Source: Vibrio sp. CK2-1
GTDB taxonomy: Bacteria; Pseudomonadota; Gammaproteobacteria; Enterobacterales; Vibrionaceae
Direction of reading: 5' to 3'
Assembly (NCBI RefSeq): GCF_021726515.1
Contig: NZ_JAKKCJ010000001.1
Coordinates: 310,001 to 374,000 of the forward strand
DNA length: 64,000 nt
The notes under the pieces were generated by a model, which was given only the letters and a program-made list of their open reading frames with translations, did no database searches and had not been told where the DNA came from. How positions within the stretch are numbered: position 1 is the first letter of the stretch; the number at the start of each line of letters is the position of its first letter. A program made the translations under genes and the position numbers. Shown here piece by piece: positions 52,930 through 62,667 of the stretch.

Positions 52930-54614
52930 TCTGGCACCTCTTCGTTTTCTGACGGCACACTAGGTTGTTGCAGTTGCAGCATAAACTTACGAGCTAAGAA
53001 ACTTTTAGGATCGGCATCGACTTTTTTGAGCCATTTATCTGCTAATTCATCGCTCCCCAAAATTTGTTCTGCGTTCAACGTTTCTTTTTCCATGACTTGG
53101 GCAGAAACTTGCTCTTCCGCCCCTTCACCAGTTTGAGGTTGATCGCCAAGCTCTTTACTGGCTTCCGGCCCTTCAGCTGATCCCGCTTGGCTTTGACTCA
53201 TGCGATTCACATCTTCAACAATATTGTTGATCACTTGTAAGTTATGCTGAATATCTTTTAGCAAGCGAGGAGCGATATCTTCTTTTGCTGCAAGCTGTCG
53301 AAGCAAATTACGAGCTGCCACATATTCTCTTTGATGAGCGAGAGCACTTGCCGCGTAATATAAGCTCACATCCGAGTTGGCTTCAATAAACTCAGCCTGA
53401 GCCAGTTTAAATTCACTCGCATAGTAATACGCAATACCTTTACGCATCGGATCGTTAAAATGTTTCGCCGCTTCAAGGTACTTCAAATCATTAAAAAGCC
53501 ATTGACCTTGCTGGTCTGGGGTGAGCCATAGGTCCACCCACCATTGTGAAACCCGTTGCCAAGTTGTGATCTTTTGGGTCGCTGCTGGCTTTTTCGCTTG
53601 TAAGTAAACGGAAGCTTGAGCAGGTAATGGTAAAAATGACAGCGATAATGCACCAATTAGGCACCATTGCACCAACCAGCCTTTTCTAAACCACAATAAC
53701 GTCAGGATAGTTAACACAACAATGAGAGGGTGACTCATGTCTTTCCAAGGCATGGCTGATTCACCATTTATTTGCATATTGCGTTTAATTGCATTGTTTA
53801 GCGTTTTTAGATCACTGTCGTCCACTGAAGCCATGACTAATCGACCATTCGTTTCACTTGCTAAGGCTTTAAGCGAATTCATATCAATAGGGTTATTGAC
53901 CACAAGATCAGGGTTACCAGCGGCTAAAATTAATAACTGATAAGGTTTATCTTGAAAAAATTGTGCATAAGCATCAATAGCTTGAGGGGTTACACCATCG
54001 GTAACGAGCAAGACAGTTCCTCCCGGTTTTCCTTTTAATAATTGGTCAATAATCGGTAGCGCCTTATCTGCGAACTTTCCCGCTTCCGGCATAATATCTG
54101 GACTAATAGCAGTTAAAAATGGTGTGAATACCGCGCTATCTTGAGTCAGTGGCATTGCGGTATGAGCCGAACCGGCATAAACAACCAACCCCGTTTTTCC
54201 ACCAGCACGTAAGGCTAATAGATCACGTATTTTTTGTTTGGCGCGCTCAAGTCGGCTTGGAGGTAGATCGGTTTCTAACATTGATTCAGAGTTATCTAGA
54301 ACCACGACCATTTCAGCTTTATCTTCTCCAAATGGTGAAGCCTCTCTTTGCCATGTAGGTCCGGCACAAATCAATAACCCAATAGAGATGCATAACGCTA
54401 ATACTTTCAGTGGTAATTGTTTTTTCCAACCATGTTCACCAAGCGTTAAGACTTTACGTAAGTGTTCAGGTAGTACTTCAGCCCACTGAGGCTTCTCTTC
54501 ATCTCGCCAACGTAACCACCATAAAATCCCTAAAGGAATGAAGCCCACTAGCCACCAAGGGCGAATAAAATGAAACTGACTTAAAATCTGCTGCCACACC
54601 AGAGAATCAAACAT
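52926..54614 (-). CDS. VWA-TPR protein, BatB-BatC-like fusion
   Basis: 562-aa inner-membrane protein. N-terminal helices (about 10-30 and 65-85), a von Willebrand A domain with the metal site DNSES (VVLDNSESMLE, about residues 105-115), two further helices near 300-335, then a TPR-like region (about 385-465) and an acidic C-terminus. It combines BatB and BatC roles, a scaffold in the periplasm. Overlaps both neighbours by a few bases. Confidence 0.82.
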   Translation of the reverse strand: MFDSLVWQQILSQFHFIRPWWLVGFIPLGILWWLRWRDEEKPQWAEVLPEHLRKVLTLGEHGWKKQLPLKVLALCISIGLLICAGPTWQREASPFGEDKAEMVVVLDNSESMLETDLPPSRLERAKQKIRDLLALRAGGKTGLVVYAGSAHTAMPLTQDSAVFTPFLTAISPDIMPEAGKFADKALPIIDQLLKGKPGGTVLLVTDGVTPQAIDAYAQFFQDKPYQLLILAAGNPDLVVNNPIDMNSLKALASETNGRLVMASVDDSDLKTLNNAIKRNMQINGESAMPWKDMSHPLIVVLTILTLLWFRKGWLVQWCLIGALSLSFLPLPAQASVYLQAKKPAATQKITTWQRVSQWWVDLWLTPDQQGQWLFNDLKYLEAAKHFNDPMRKGIAYYYASEFKLAQAEFIEANSDVSLYYAASALAHQREYVAARNLLRQLAAKEDIAPRLLKDIQHNLQVINNIVEDVNRMSQSQAGSAEGPEASKELGDQPQTGEGAEEQVSAQVMEKETLNAEQILGSDELADKWLKKVDADPKSFLARKFMLQLQQPSVPSENEEVPE

Positions 54615-55653
54615 GCTTGCTCTCCCGTGTGTTTATATCATTCGTAGCTTGAGAGCGACTTGTCGAACGCCCCCTCCTAATCGTCGCGATAAGAAATAGA
54701 CTTGAATATAAAACCATCACCACCATCACAAAGTAATGCTGTAAAGAAACTTTAGGTCGGTAAGTCGTGCTTTCATAAAGTTGCGGCTCTAAATCATTAA
54801 TACTGGCATAAGCTTGCTTTAAGCCCTCACTGTCTTTTGCTTGATAAGCCTTTCCACCTGTCGTGCTAGCAATATGCTTGATGACATCCATATCCATGGC
54901 TTGCTCACCAACCGTGCTTGGATCTCCCATAGCAATCACATGAATACGAACGCCTTTGGCAGCTGCAACTTTTGCCGCATCAATAGGTTCAACAAAGCTG
55001 CCCGTATCATTGCCATCGGTGAGCACTATTGTCACTTTTTGGCGTTCTGAGCCTGGTGTGCTTTGCTCAAAAGTTTTAATCGCTAAACCAATAGCATCAC
55101 CAAGGTGTGTACTTTCTCCCGCCATCGACACATCGGTTTGCTCTAACAGGGTTAGCCAAGCATTATGATCCGCCGTAAAGGGAGTTTGAATAAAAGCGGC
55201 ATCACCAAACAAAATCAGCCCTAAACGATCGCCCTTACGATCTGCCACAAAATCTTGTAATACGGCTTTAGCTGCATCCAAACGATTAACTTTGTTACCT
55301 TGTTGATCGGTAAAATCTTGTTCAGACATCGAGCCGGATAAATCCACAGCTACCATGACATCTCGCCCCATGCTTTCACGCGTTTGAGGCTCTCCCAACA
55401 CTTTCGGTTGGGCTAAGGCAATCACTAAACATCCCCAAGTGATAACCAGCGCAATACGTTGCCACCAACTGGCTTTAAGTTGTGTCGCACCTTCCGAGGG
55501 CTCTTCCCCTATCGCTTCTATCAGTAAGTTGAAGAAAGGGACTTTGGTCGCGGTTTGTTTCGTTCGATAAGCAGGCAGTAAGAAATAAACCAATATCGGC
55601 AAAGGCAAAATCCAAAACCAATGAGGGCTAGCAAATTCGAGTGATGACATCAT
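54607..55653 (-). CDS. VWA protein, BatA-like
   Basis: 348-aa inner-membrane protein with two N-terminal helices, a VWA domain (about residues 88-285) with metal site DLSGS (VAVDLSGSMSE) and the threonine loop VLTDGNDTG, and a C-terminal helix (HYFVMVVMVLYSSLFLIAT). BatA-type proteins work with MoxR ATPases on envelope protein assembly or stress tolerance. Overlaps the DUF4381 gene by 4 bases and the next VWA gene by 8. Confidence 0.85.
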   Translation of the reverse strand: MMSSLEFASPHWFWILPLPILVYFLLPAYRTKQTATKVPFFNLLIEAIGEEPSEGATQLKASWWQRIALVITWGCLVIALAQPKVLGEPQTRESMGRDVMVAVDLSGSMSEQDFTDQQGNKVNRLDAAKAVLQDFVADRKGDRLGLILFGDAAFIQTPFTADHNAWLTLLEQTDVSMAGESTHLGDAIGLAIKTFEQSTPGSERQKVTIVLTDGNDTGSFVEPIDAAKVAAAKGVRIHVIAMGDPSTVGEQAMDMDVIKHIASTTGGKAYQAKDSEGLKQAYASINDLEPQLYESTTYRPKVSLQHYFVMVVMVLYSSLFLIATIRRGRSTSRSQATNDINTRESKHV

Positions 55654-56153
55654 GATGCTCTAGCTCCTTGTGGCTGGTGCTCTCTTATCCAAAGTAAGCA
55701 ATGCTGATGAATTCGCTGTTTCTCTTCCATATTCAGCGCTTCTTTACGGCTGTTAAGTGACTGCATCCACCGTCTAAGCAACTCGGTATCCATCTTAGAG
55801 CGATCACTAGGAATATACGCATTCAAAGCTGTCTGAAATTCTTCACCATATAAAGCTTGATCCGCAGGGTTGAGGTAACCCATCACACGCTTGATAATCA
55901 CAAAAGCTTGATATTCAAATTGAGGATTATTGATATCTAGTGTGTTAATGACCTCGATAGCCTCACGTCGATAGCGGTTTTCCCACCAATTTTGAGCTCG
56001 CTTATACAGCCAGATAGAAAGTAATATCAAACCAATGGCGGCCAATATTTTCCAACCAATAGTTTGCGGCCACCAACTCACCGGATCAGGTAATCCGACA
56101 TCATGCAATTGCTTCAAAATATAAGTAGATGGTGGGGTTGGCTGGTTACTCAT
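55650..56153 (-). CDS. DUF4381 membrane protein
   Basis: 167-aa protein with one membrane helix (about residues 30-47, IGWKILAAIGLILLSIWLY) and a cytoplasmic helical domain, the DUF4381 layout found in MoxR/VWA operons between DUF58 and VWA genes. Start and stop overlap neighbours by 4 bases each. Probably a small scaffold of the complex; no enzymatic motif. Confidence 0.8.
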   Translation of the reverse strand: MSNQPTPPSTYILKQLHDVGLPDPVSWWPQTIGWKILAAIGLILLSIWLYKRAQNWWENRYRREAIEVINTLDINNPQFEYQAFVIIKRVMGYLNPADQALYGEEFQTALNAYIPSDRSKMDTELLRRWMQSLNSRKEALNMEEKQRIHQHCLLWIREHQPQGARAS

Positions 56154-57094
56154 ATCTTCCCCCCTATCGAGCGCTTATACTGCTTGATATGTTCTCCACG
56201 TGTATCCAAATCAATGAAAGGTAAATTGTTGATCGTCATAATTTTGGCTAATTGTTCGCGTTTTATATGACTTGTACTGCGGAGAGTTTCATTAGCGGTA
56301 TCAATCTTTGAAGCGGTATCTAAACTAAGTTGATAATGCCCATCACCAATCACCCAACGGCTATTGGTTATCTGCTCAGGAAGCCATTGCTCCATAGGAT
56401 CAGATACCATCAAACTTAAAATATCATTGTGTTGCTGTAAGTATTGCAGCCTTTTAATGTCTAATTCAGTCGCATCATTCCAATCACTGATCATCACAAT
56501 GGTTGCCCCTTTTAGTTTTAATTGAGCGATACTTTTCACCCAATCACTAAAGTGCACATGGCTAGCATTCTTAGATTCAATGTTTAATGCTTGGTTATGT
56601 CGAGCCATCTCATTGAGATCCCTTAACAAACCATTCTGCGAACGTTGGGCTTTATGATGGATGATATGGTTAGGGGTAATAAAACTAAAACCAACGCGAT
56701 CGTTATCTTTAAGTGCTCTCCATGCCGTTAATGCAGCAATTTCAGCAGCCACGACAGATTTCATCGTATCTTGTGAGGAAAAAAACATCCCACTACGTTG
56801 ATCAACAGCGATTAATACATGTCGATCTTTCTCTTCAGTGTACGTTCTTACATGAGGTTTGCCGGTGCGGATCGTTACCTTCCAGTCTAAATTCCGAATA
56901 TCATCACCCAATTGATAATGACGAAGTTCTTCAAAATTCAGCCCTCTTCCTCGAAAGCGAGAATTATGTCGCCCCGCCAAAGCCGTGCCAGCATTCATTT
57001 GAGGTAAAAAGCTAAAAGCATGGGATTGAGCTTGAAGATGAACTAAACGAGAGAACTCACAATATACTCTAGGATCAAAGTCTTGCGCCGCCAT
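56150..57094 (-). CDS. DUF58 protein
   Basis: 314-aa DUF58 protein, a VWA-like fold without the usual export signal. The hallmark RGRGLNFEELRHYQLGDDIRNLDWKVTIRTGKPHVRTY (in part, residues 46-84) is intact. It is second in the operon, 10 bases after the MoxR ATPase, and probably couples the ATPase to the membrane VWA proteins. Confidence 0.87.
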   Translation of the reverse strand: MAAQDFDPRVYCEFSRLVHLQAQSHAFSFLPQMNAGTALAGRHNSRFRGRGLNFEELRHYQLGDDIRNLDWKVTIRTGKPHVRTYTEEKDRHVLIAVDQRSGMFFSSQDTMKSVVAAEIAALTAWRALKDNDRVGFSFITPNHIIHHKAQRSQNGLLRDLNEMARHNQALNIESKNASHVHFSDWVKSIAQLKLKGATIVMISDWNDATELDIKRLQYLQQHNDILSLMVSDPMEQWLPEQITNSRWVIGDGHYQLSLDTASKIDTANETLRSTSHIKREQLAKIMTINNLPFIDLDTRGEHIKQYKRSIGGKI

Positions 57095-57104
57095 ATTGCC
57101 TCTC

Positions 57105-58091
57105 TTAGCCTATTGCCACACAACTTAATAACTCATCAATCACTCGCTGGTGAGTCACGCCATCGGCAAGCGCATCATAAGAGAGGATAAAACGATGGCT
57201 CATCACCACAGGAACCATGGCTCGTATATCATCCGGTGTCACATGATCACGCCCATTAAGCCAAGCGTGAGCACGAGCGCATTTATCCAAAGCAATAGAG
57301 GCGCGAGGGCTTGAGCCTATTTGGATCCATTGGCTTAACGACGAATCGGGATAATCGTTTGGTGTACGAGTCGCCATCACTAGATTAACGATGTAATCTT
57401 CAGCCATATCAGAAACTTCAATCGCGGCAATTTCTTTGCGCGCATCAAACACCGTTTGAATATCAAATTGAAAAGTAGATTCATCGGTGGTCTGAAATTG
57501 TAGGCTCCCTTGTTCTTCACTACGCACTAAACGGATAATATCTTTCTCTGCATTTGCCTCCGGATAATCGACATTCACTTTCAATAAAAAGCGATCCATT
57601 TGCGCTTCTGGTAACGGGTATGTCCCTTCTTGTTCTATCGGGTTTTGAGTCGCCAATACCATAAACAACTCTGGCAATTGATGTGTTTTATCCCCAACCG
57701 TAATGGTGCCTTCAGCCATGGCTTCAAGTAATGCAGCTTGAACTTTTGCCGGCGCACGGTTAATTTCATCAGCTAACACTAGGTTATTGAAAATAGGCCC
57801 AGCTTGAAAATGCAACTGATGGTGACCATCCACCTCTTGATATAGCTCTGTTCCCGTCACATCAGAAGGTAATAAGTCGGGAGTAAACTGAATTCGACCA
57901 AATTGAGTTTGTAACGCATTGGCTAACGCCTTTACTGAACGAGTTTTCGCCGTGCCTGGTAAACCTTCCAATAAAATGTGCCCACCGGTTAATAAACCAA
58001 TGACTAAAGCATTAACCACATGAGATTGCCCAATCACCGACCGTTCAACATGTTCGACTAAATATTTAATAGAATCACGATTTATTGTCAT
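57105..58091 (-). CDS. MoxR-family AAA+ ATPase
   Basis: 328-aa cytoplasmic AAA+ ATPase. Walker A GLPGTAKT (43-50), Walker B LVLADE (104-109), sensor-1-type ATQNPIEQEGTYPLPEAQMDRF block. MoxR ATPases act as chaperones that activate partner enzymes or assemble membrane complexes; this one begins the six-gene operon with DUF58, DUF4381, BatA, VWA-TPR and BatD. It is divergent from the arylsulfatase gene. The client is unknown. Confidence 0.92.
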   Translation of the reverse strand: MTINRDSIKYLVEHVERSVIGQSHVVNALVIGLLTGGHILLEGLPGTAKTRSVKALANALQTQFGRIQFTPDLLPSDVTGTELYQEVDGHHQLHFQAGPIFNNLVLADEINRAPAKVQAALLEAMAEGTITVGDKTHQLPELFMVLATQNPIEQEGTYPLPEAQMDRFLLKVNVDYPEANAEKDIIRLVRSEEQGSLQFQTTDESTFQFDIQTVFDARKEIAAIEVSDMAEDYIVNLVMATRTPNDYPDSSLSQWIQIGSSPRASIALDKCARAHAWLNGRDHVTPDDIRAMVPVVMSHRFILSYDALADGVTHQRVIDELLSCVAIG

Positions 58092-58395
58092 TGTTCACCT
58101 CATATAATCACGCAAAAAAAACATCCTTTATTGCAGTATATACGTATAAAAAATAACTTCCGGTTATAACCTTTATAATCACTTAAAAAATCAAAAAAGG
58201 AAATTAACAAACCAATAAAATTAAACATAAACAATTGGTTAAAAACAAAACCTGCTATTTTAAGCAAATGGTTTAGACTTATTAGTGTTGGGTATTTCAT
58301 CATCAGGTTGTGCGATAAAATATCTTGTGAACAACACTAAGCGGAAGGAATGGTATTTACCAACCTTTTCATGGACTATCGCGCTGGAGGATTTC
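58092..58395. other. Divergent promoter region between moxR and sulfatase genes
   Basis: About 300 very AT-rich bases between two diverging genes, enough for both promoters. No operator-like palindrome or other gene was recognised. The sulfatase ribosome site (GGAGG, 58386-58390) is at the right end. Confidence 0.5.
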
Positions 58396-59943
58396 ATGCG
58401 TAATTTTTTTAAGACGGCAATAGTAATAAGTGGGGCATTAGCTTCATTTAGTAGCTTTGCGGCATCGGATAAACCAAATGTTTTAGTCATCATGGGTGAT
58501 GATATCGGTCAAACCAATATTTCCGCCTATTCAATGGGTCTTGTTGGCTACCACACCCCTAATATTGATAAAATTGCTAACGATGGTGTTATTTTCACCG
58601 ATTATTATGCAGAACAAAGCTGCACCGCGGGTCGCTCTACCTTCATTACAGGACAGACAACGCTGCGTACCGGTTTGGCCAAAGTGGGCTTACCTGGCGC
58701 TGATGTTGGTTTACAAGCTCGTGATGTGACTATTGCTCAACTCTTAAAACCACTTGGTTATGCAACTGGCCAATTTGGCAAAAACCATTTAGGTGATCGC
58801 GATGAATTCCTACCTACCCAACATGGTTTTGATGAATTCTTTGGTAACCTTTATCATTTAAATGCCGAAGAAGAACCAGAGCAACGTAACTACCCTACAG
58901 ACCCTGAATTTAGAAAGAAATTTGGTCCACGTGGCGTGATTCATTCTTATTCTGACGGAAAAATTGAAGACACAGGTCCACTGACTCGTAAACGTATGGA
59001 AACCATTGATGAAGAGACCTCATCTGCGGCAATGGATTTCATGGAAAAACAAGTTAAAGCAGATAAGCCATTCTTTGTTTGGTGGAACGCAACTCGTATG
59101 CACTTCCGTACTCACGTCAAAGAAGAAAACCGTGATAAACCTGGTCTTAACTCACGTACTGAATATGCTGATGGTATGATTGAGCATGATAATCAAGTCG
59201 GCGCTATTCTTAAAAAACTTGATGATCTAGGCGTAGCGGATAATACCATTGTGTTATATACCACTGATAATGGCCCACATAAAAACACATGGCCTGATGC
59301 TGGTAATAGCCCATTCCGTAGTGAAAAAGTAACCAACTGGGAAGGTGCTTACCGTGTTCCTGCTATGATCCGTTGGCCTGGTCACATCAAACCAGGCAGC
59401 ATTGCCAATGGTATTGTCAGTGGTCTTGATTGGTTACCAACAATAACCGCCGCTGCGGGTGAAACAAACATAAAAGAAGAGCTACTTAAAGGTAAAAAAG
59501 TAGGGGATAAAACCTTCAAAGTTCACCTAGATGGTTATAACCAACTACCTTACCTAACCGGTAAAGTAAAAGAATCACCACGTAAAGAATTCTTCTACTT
59601 CAATGATGATGGTCAATTAGTTGGTCTTCGTTATGAAAGTTGGAAAATTGTCTTTATGGAACAACGCACGAAAGGGACCCTAGCTTTATGGGCCGACCCA
59701 TTCACACCACTGCGTACTCCTAAGCTATTTAACCTACGTTCAGACCCATATGAAGAAGCCGATATCACATCTAATACCTATTGGGATTGGGTAATGGATC
59801 ATGTTTATTTATATGTGCCGGCTCAAGCGTATGTGGCGAAATTCTTAGAAACATTTAAAGAGTTCCCACCAAGCCAAACACCAGCAACATTTAACTTAGA
59901 TGACGTGATGAAGAAACTGTCTGAAGCTCCCACCACTAAGTAA
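58396..59943 (+). CDS. Exported arylsulfatase
   Basis: 515-aa sulfatase (from the start at 58396, chosen for its GGAGG site 5 bases upstream). Signal peptide about residues 1-22 (GALASFSSFA). Metal site IMGDDIGQTN (33-41), formylglycine site Cys76-Thr-Ala-Gly-Arg80, Lys129 (GKNHLG), and YTTDNGPH. It should hydrolyse sulfate esters in the periplasm after conversion of Cys76 to formylglycine; no maturase is in the window. A terminator follows, then an exported HAD phosphatase gene. Divergent from the MoxR operon. Natural substrate unknown. Confidence 0.88.
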   Translation: MRNFFKTAIVISGALASFSSFAASDKPNVLVIMGDDIGQTNISAYSMGLVGYHTPNIDKIANDGVIFTDYYAEQSCTAGRSTFITGQTTLRTGLAKVGLPGADVGLQARDVTIAQLLKPLGYATGQFGKNHLGDRDEFLPTQHGFDEFFGNLYHLNAEEEPEQRNYPTDPEFRKKFGPRGVIHSYSDGKIEDTGPLTRKRMETIDEETSSAAMDFMEKQVKADKPFFVWWNATRMHFRTHVKEENRDKPGLNSRTEYADGMIEHDNQVGAILKKLDDLGVADNTIVLYTTDNGPHKNTWPDAGNSPFRSEKVTNWEGAYRVPAMIRWPGHIKPGSIANGIVSGLDWLPTITAAAGETNIKEELLKGKKVGDKTFKVHLDGYNQLPYLTGKVKESPRKEFFYFNDDGQLVGLRYESWKIVFMEQRTKGTLALWADPFTPLRTPKLFNLRSDPYEEADITSNTYWDWVMDHVYLYVPAQAYVAKFLETFKEFPPSQTPATFNLDDVMKKLSEAPTTK

Positions 59944-59958
59944 TTAACTGAGCGTAAT

Positions 59959-59992
59959 ATAAGGCCTGCCACTAATCGCAGGCCTTATTTTT
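59959..59992 (+). terminator. Terminator after the sulfatase gene
   Basis: Stem AAGGCCTGC / GCAGGCCTT with an 8-base loop and a T-rich tail, 17 bases after the stop. Confidence 0.85.
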
Positions 59993-60043
59993 ATCAAGTT
60001 AGACAAAAAATAACGTATTGCTCGTATTAATTAAGGACACATT

Positions 60044-61030
60044 ATGAAATTTTTACGGATATTAAGTGTAGTGATGGTCACTGTAATAAGTCATCAAGTA
60101 CTCGCCAGTACTGAGGTTGATCCCCTACCATCATGGAATGATACCGCAACTAAAAAAAGTATTATTCAATATGTTCAACAAACCACCACTCTCGACTCAA
60201 AACAATTTATTCCTGTATCCGATCGTATTGCGACATTTGATAATGACGGAACTCTATGGGCGGAAAAACCGGTTTACTTCCAACTGTATTTCGCACTAGA
60301 ACAAATAAAAGAAAAAGCGAGCCAACATCCAGAATGGAAAACACAAGAACCTTTTGCATCCGTGTTAAAAGGCGATCTTGAAGGCGTTAAAAAATCAGGC
60401 ATGGATGGTCTACTGAAAATAGTAATGGCGAGCCATACGGGAATGAGCACTGAAGAATTTGATGCATCAGTAAAAGCTTGGCTAAAAACGGCACGTCATC
60501 CCGATAGCCAACGCCCATTTACTGAAATGGTTTATCAACCGATGCTAGAGCTACTACATTACCTACAACAAAATGATTTCAAAACCTATATTGTTTCCGG
60601 CGGTGGTGTTGATTTTATGCGAGCTTGGGCACCGGAAGTTTATGGTATACCGAAAGAGCAAATTCTAGGTTCTTCAGTGAAAACTGAATACAAACTCGTT
60701 AATGGCAAACCTACCATCATGCGTTTACCTGAAGTAAATGTGAATAATGATAAAGCTCAAAAGCCATTAACCATTCAAACCTATATCGGTAAAAAGCCTG
60801 TTTTCGCAGCTGGTAACTCAGATGGCGATTTAGAAATGTTGCAATGGACGAAAACATCGACTTATTCAAGTATGTCGGTATTAATCCACCACACCGATGA
60901 GAAGCGCGAATGGGCTTATGATAAAGACTCGGCCATTGGTCACTTAGAAAAAGCTTTACCACTTGCTCAACAAGACAATTGGAATGTGGTCGATATGAAG
61001 CAAGACTGGAAACAGGTATTTACTGATTAA
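60044..61030 (+). CDS. Exported HAD-superfamily phosphatase
   Basis: 328-aa HAD hydrolase with an N-terminal signal peptide (about residues 1-21, ending VLA). Motif I FDNDGTLW (about 66-73; nucleophile first Asp), motif II VSGGG (about 186-190), motif IV NSDGDLEM. The phosphoserine-phosphatase-like cap is between motifs I and II. It follows the sulfatase after a terminator, so it probably has its own promoter. Substrate unknown; a periplasmic phosphomonoesterase is likely. Confidence 0.82.
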   Translation: MKFLRILSVVMVTVISHQVLASTEVDPLPSWNDTATKKSIIQYVQQTTTLDSKQFIPVSDRIATFDNDGTLWAEKPVYFQLYFALEQIKEKASQHPEWKTQEPFASVLKGDLEGVKKSGMDGLLKIVMASHTGMSTEEFDASVKAWLKTARHPDSQRPFTEMVYQPMLELLHYLQQNDFKTYIVSGGGVDFMRAWAPEVYGIPKEQILGSSVKTEYKLVNGKPTIMRLPEVNVNNDKAQKPLTIQTYIGKKPVFAAGNSDGDLEMLQWTKTSTYSSMSVLIHHTDEKREWAYDKDSAIGHLEKALPLAQQDNWNVVDMKQDWKQVFTD

Positions 61031-61123
61031 TCACTATCGTCCAACATGCCACCAGTGCAGACGAAGTCGACCCCTACTCCATAGTTTTAAATCGGCGATA
61101 TAAAATTCGTTTCTGCAAAACAA

Positions 61124-61152
61124 AAACACCGAGCCATTAAAGCTCGGTGTTT
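61124..61152. terminator. Bidirectional terminator between HAD and yebC genes
   Basis: Stem AAACACCGAGC / GCTCGGTGTTT with a 7-base loop, between two convergent genes. Confidence 0.85.
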
Positions 61153-61191
61153 GTTTATAACTTTATTAGATAGTCAGACAGAGCGGTTAGC

Positions 61192-61914
61192 TTAGCCTTC
61201 TAATTCAGCGTTGTGGTAGACCTGTTGAACGTCGTCACAGTCATCTAGCATGTCTAAGAACTTTTGGAATTTAACCGCATCATCACCCGTTACTGGCGTG
61301 TGGTTTTGCGGAACAAAAGTAATTTCTTCAACATCTACAACAAGATCTGGGTATTCTTCGTTTAGTGCTGTTTTTGCTTTGAAGAATTCAGTATGAGGAG
61401 CAAAAACAGTAATCACGCCATCTTCTAGCTCAATATCTGTTACATCCACATCTTGCATCATTAGTGCTTCTAATACCGCTTCTTCGTCTTCACCTTTAAA
61501 CTGGAATACCGCTTGGTGATCAAACATGTGAGCAACCGTACCAGGGCTACCAATTTTAGCGCCCGTTTTCACGAAGCATTGGCGAACATCTTGGAAAGTA
61601 CGGTTACCGTTATCTGTTAAACAGTCAACGATCACACTTGCGCCACCTGGAGCAAAACCTTCATAGCGTGCTGGTTGGAAATCTTCACCACCACCACCGC
61701 TCGCTTTATCTAATGCTTTTTCGATAACGTGAGCCGGTACGTTGTCTTTTTTCGCTTTAGCAATAAGGTGCTTTAGCGAAAGGTTCATATCAGGGTCTGA
61801 ACCACCATTTTTAGCGGCAACGTAAATTTCTTTACCGTATTTAGAATAAACTTTAATTTTTGCGCCAGCTGTTTTTGCCATTGAGGCCTTGCGCACTTCA
61901 AAACTTCTTCCCAT
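61192..61914 (-). CDS. YebC/PmpR-family protein
   Basis: 240-aa YebC/TACO1-family protein, a cytoplasmic regulator of transcription and/or translation. Features: N-terminal [38 protein letters not shown] (in part), [17 protein letters not shown], and the [26 protein letters not shown] block (here [20 protein letters not shown]). Length is typical. Vibrios usually carry a second YebC paralogue like this on chromosome II. Single-gene unit. Confidence 0.9.
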   Translation of the reverse strand: MGRSFEVRKASMAKTAGAKIKVYSKYGKEIYVAAKNGGSDPDMNLSLKHLIAKAKKDNVPAHVIEKALDKASGGGGEDFQPARYEGFAPGGASVIVDCLTDNGNRTFQDVRQCFVKTGAKIGSPGTVAHMFDHQAVFQFKGEDEEAVLEALMMQDVDVTDIELEDGVITVFAPHTEFFKAKTALNEEYPDLVVDVEEITFVPQNHTPVTGDDAVKFQKFLDMLDDCDDVQQVYHNAELEG

Positions 61915-62036
61915 GGGAATGTTCTCTCTGGTTCAATTTAACGCGTTATATTTATCATAAGAGTTTGCGTATCACTATTACCATTCAAGCAAACTGGCAA
62001 TATGTCTCTTATGAATACCGATAACGAGTTCGCGAT

Positions 62037-62246
62037 TTAAGCGACACCCATTATCCGTTTGTATTTTTGGACTGCTTGTTCGAAGAATCTACGTTCATCT
62101 TCATTACGAATTTTTTCAGCTTCAGTTAGCAATAGTTCTGGCCCAGCTTTCGCTTGTTTTAACTGCCAAACCGCATACGAAGCTTGCTTATCCAATTCGA
62201 TTTTATTTTTCTCAGTTGGTGGCAACAAAGATAAATTTATAGACAT
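62037..62246 (-). CDS. DUF3283-like small protein
   Basis: 69-aa cytoplasmic protein resembling the vibrio DUF3283 family (MSINLSLLPPTEKNKIELDK, then ASYAVWQLKQAKAGPELLL and DERRFFEQAVQKYK). Charged and probably helical, no motif of known activity. Located just before yebC on the same strand, with 120 bases between them. Confidence 0.68.
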   Translation of the reverse strand: MSINLSLLPPTEKNKIELDKQASYAVWQLKQAKAGPELLLTEAEKIRNEDERRFFEQAVQKYKRIMGVA

Positions 62247-62381
62247 TAAAATGGCCTATGCTCAAGAGTCGTTAGTCACAGGAATATACCATAGCAGAGG
62301 GCAAATGATAAAAAGATATTCATCGGTTTACAGTGTAAATTTGAGATATTAGCAGCAAACAATTCAACGAGCTGACTAAAC

Positions 62382-62420
62382 AGAAAATAAAAAGACAGAA
62401 TGAATAAACACCCTGTCTTT
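62382..62420 (-). terminator. Terminator of the small gene at 62470-62667
   Basis: Read on the minus strand: stem AAAGACAG / CTGTCTTT with a 14-base loop, then a T-rich tail, about 50 bases after the stop. Confidence 0.7.
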
Positions 62421-62469
62421 ATAAACTATCCTTCTTATAACTTACTTCAGCTGAGATTAGCTAAGCCTC

Positions 62470-62667
62470 TTAATGAAGTAAGCCAAGTTCTCTCGCTTCT
62501 TCTAACGTTAGACCGCTTTCACGAATCTCTTTCAACATTTCAATTCGACGTCTCGCTTCAGCGCTTTTCATTTGCTTCGGCGTCGCTTGAGAATTCGAAT
62601 CGTCTTTATTATCCCAACTTGTTGCAATTCCAGTCATGTCATCATGATCAATTGAATTAATCGACAT
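62470..62667 (-). CDS. Conserved hypothetical protein (65 aa)
   Basis: 65-aa protein from the ATG at 62667, which has GGAGG 6 bases upstream; an ATG 30 bases further up lacks such a site. N-terminus polar and acidic (MSINSIDHDDMTGIATSW), C-terminal helix charged (AEARRRIEMLKEIRESGLTLEEARELGLLH, in part). Has its own terminator. No recognised family; function unknown. Confidence 0.65.
   Translation of the reverse strand: MSINSIDHDDMTGIATSWDNKDDSNSQATPKQMKSAEARRRIEMLKEIRESGLTLEEARELGLLH

Noticed and set aside
62059..62352. 97-codon plus-strand ORF antisense to the DUF3283-like gene
   Set aside because: The minus-strand protein resembles a vibrio family; the antisense product does not.
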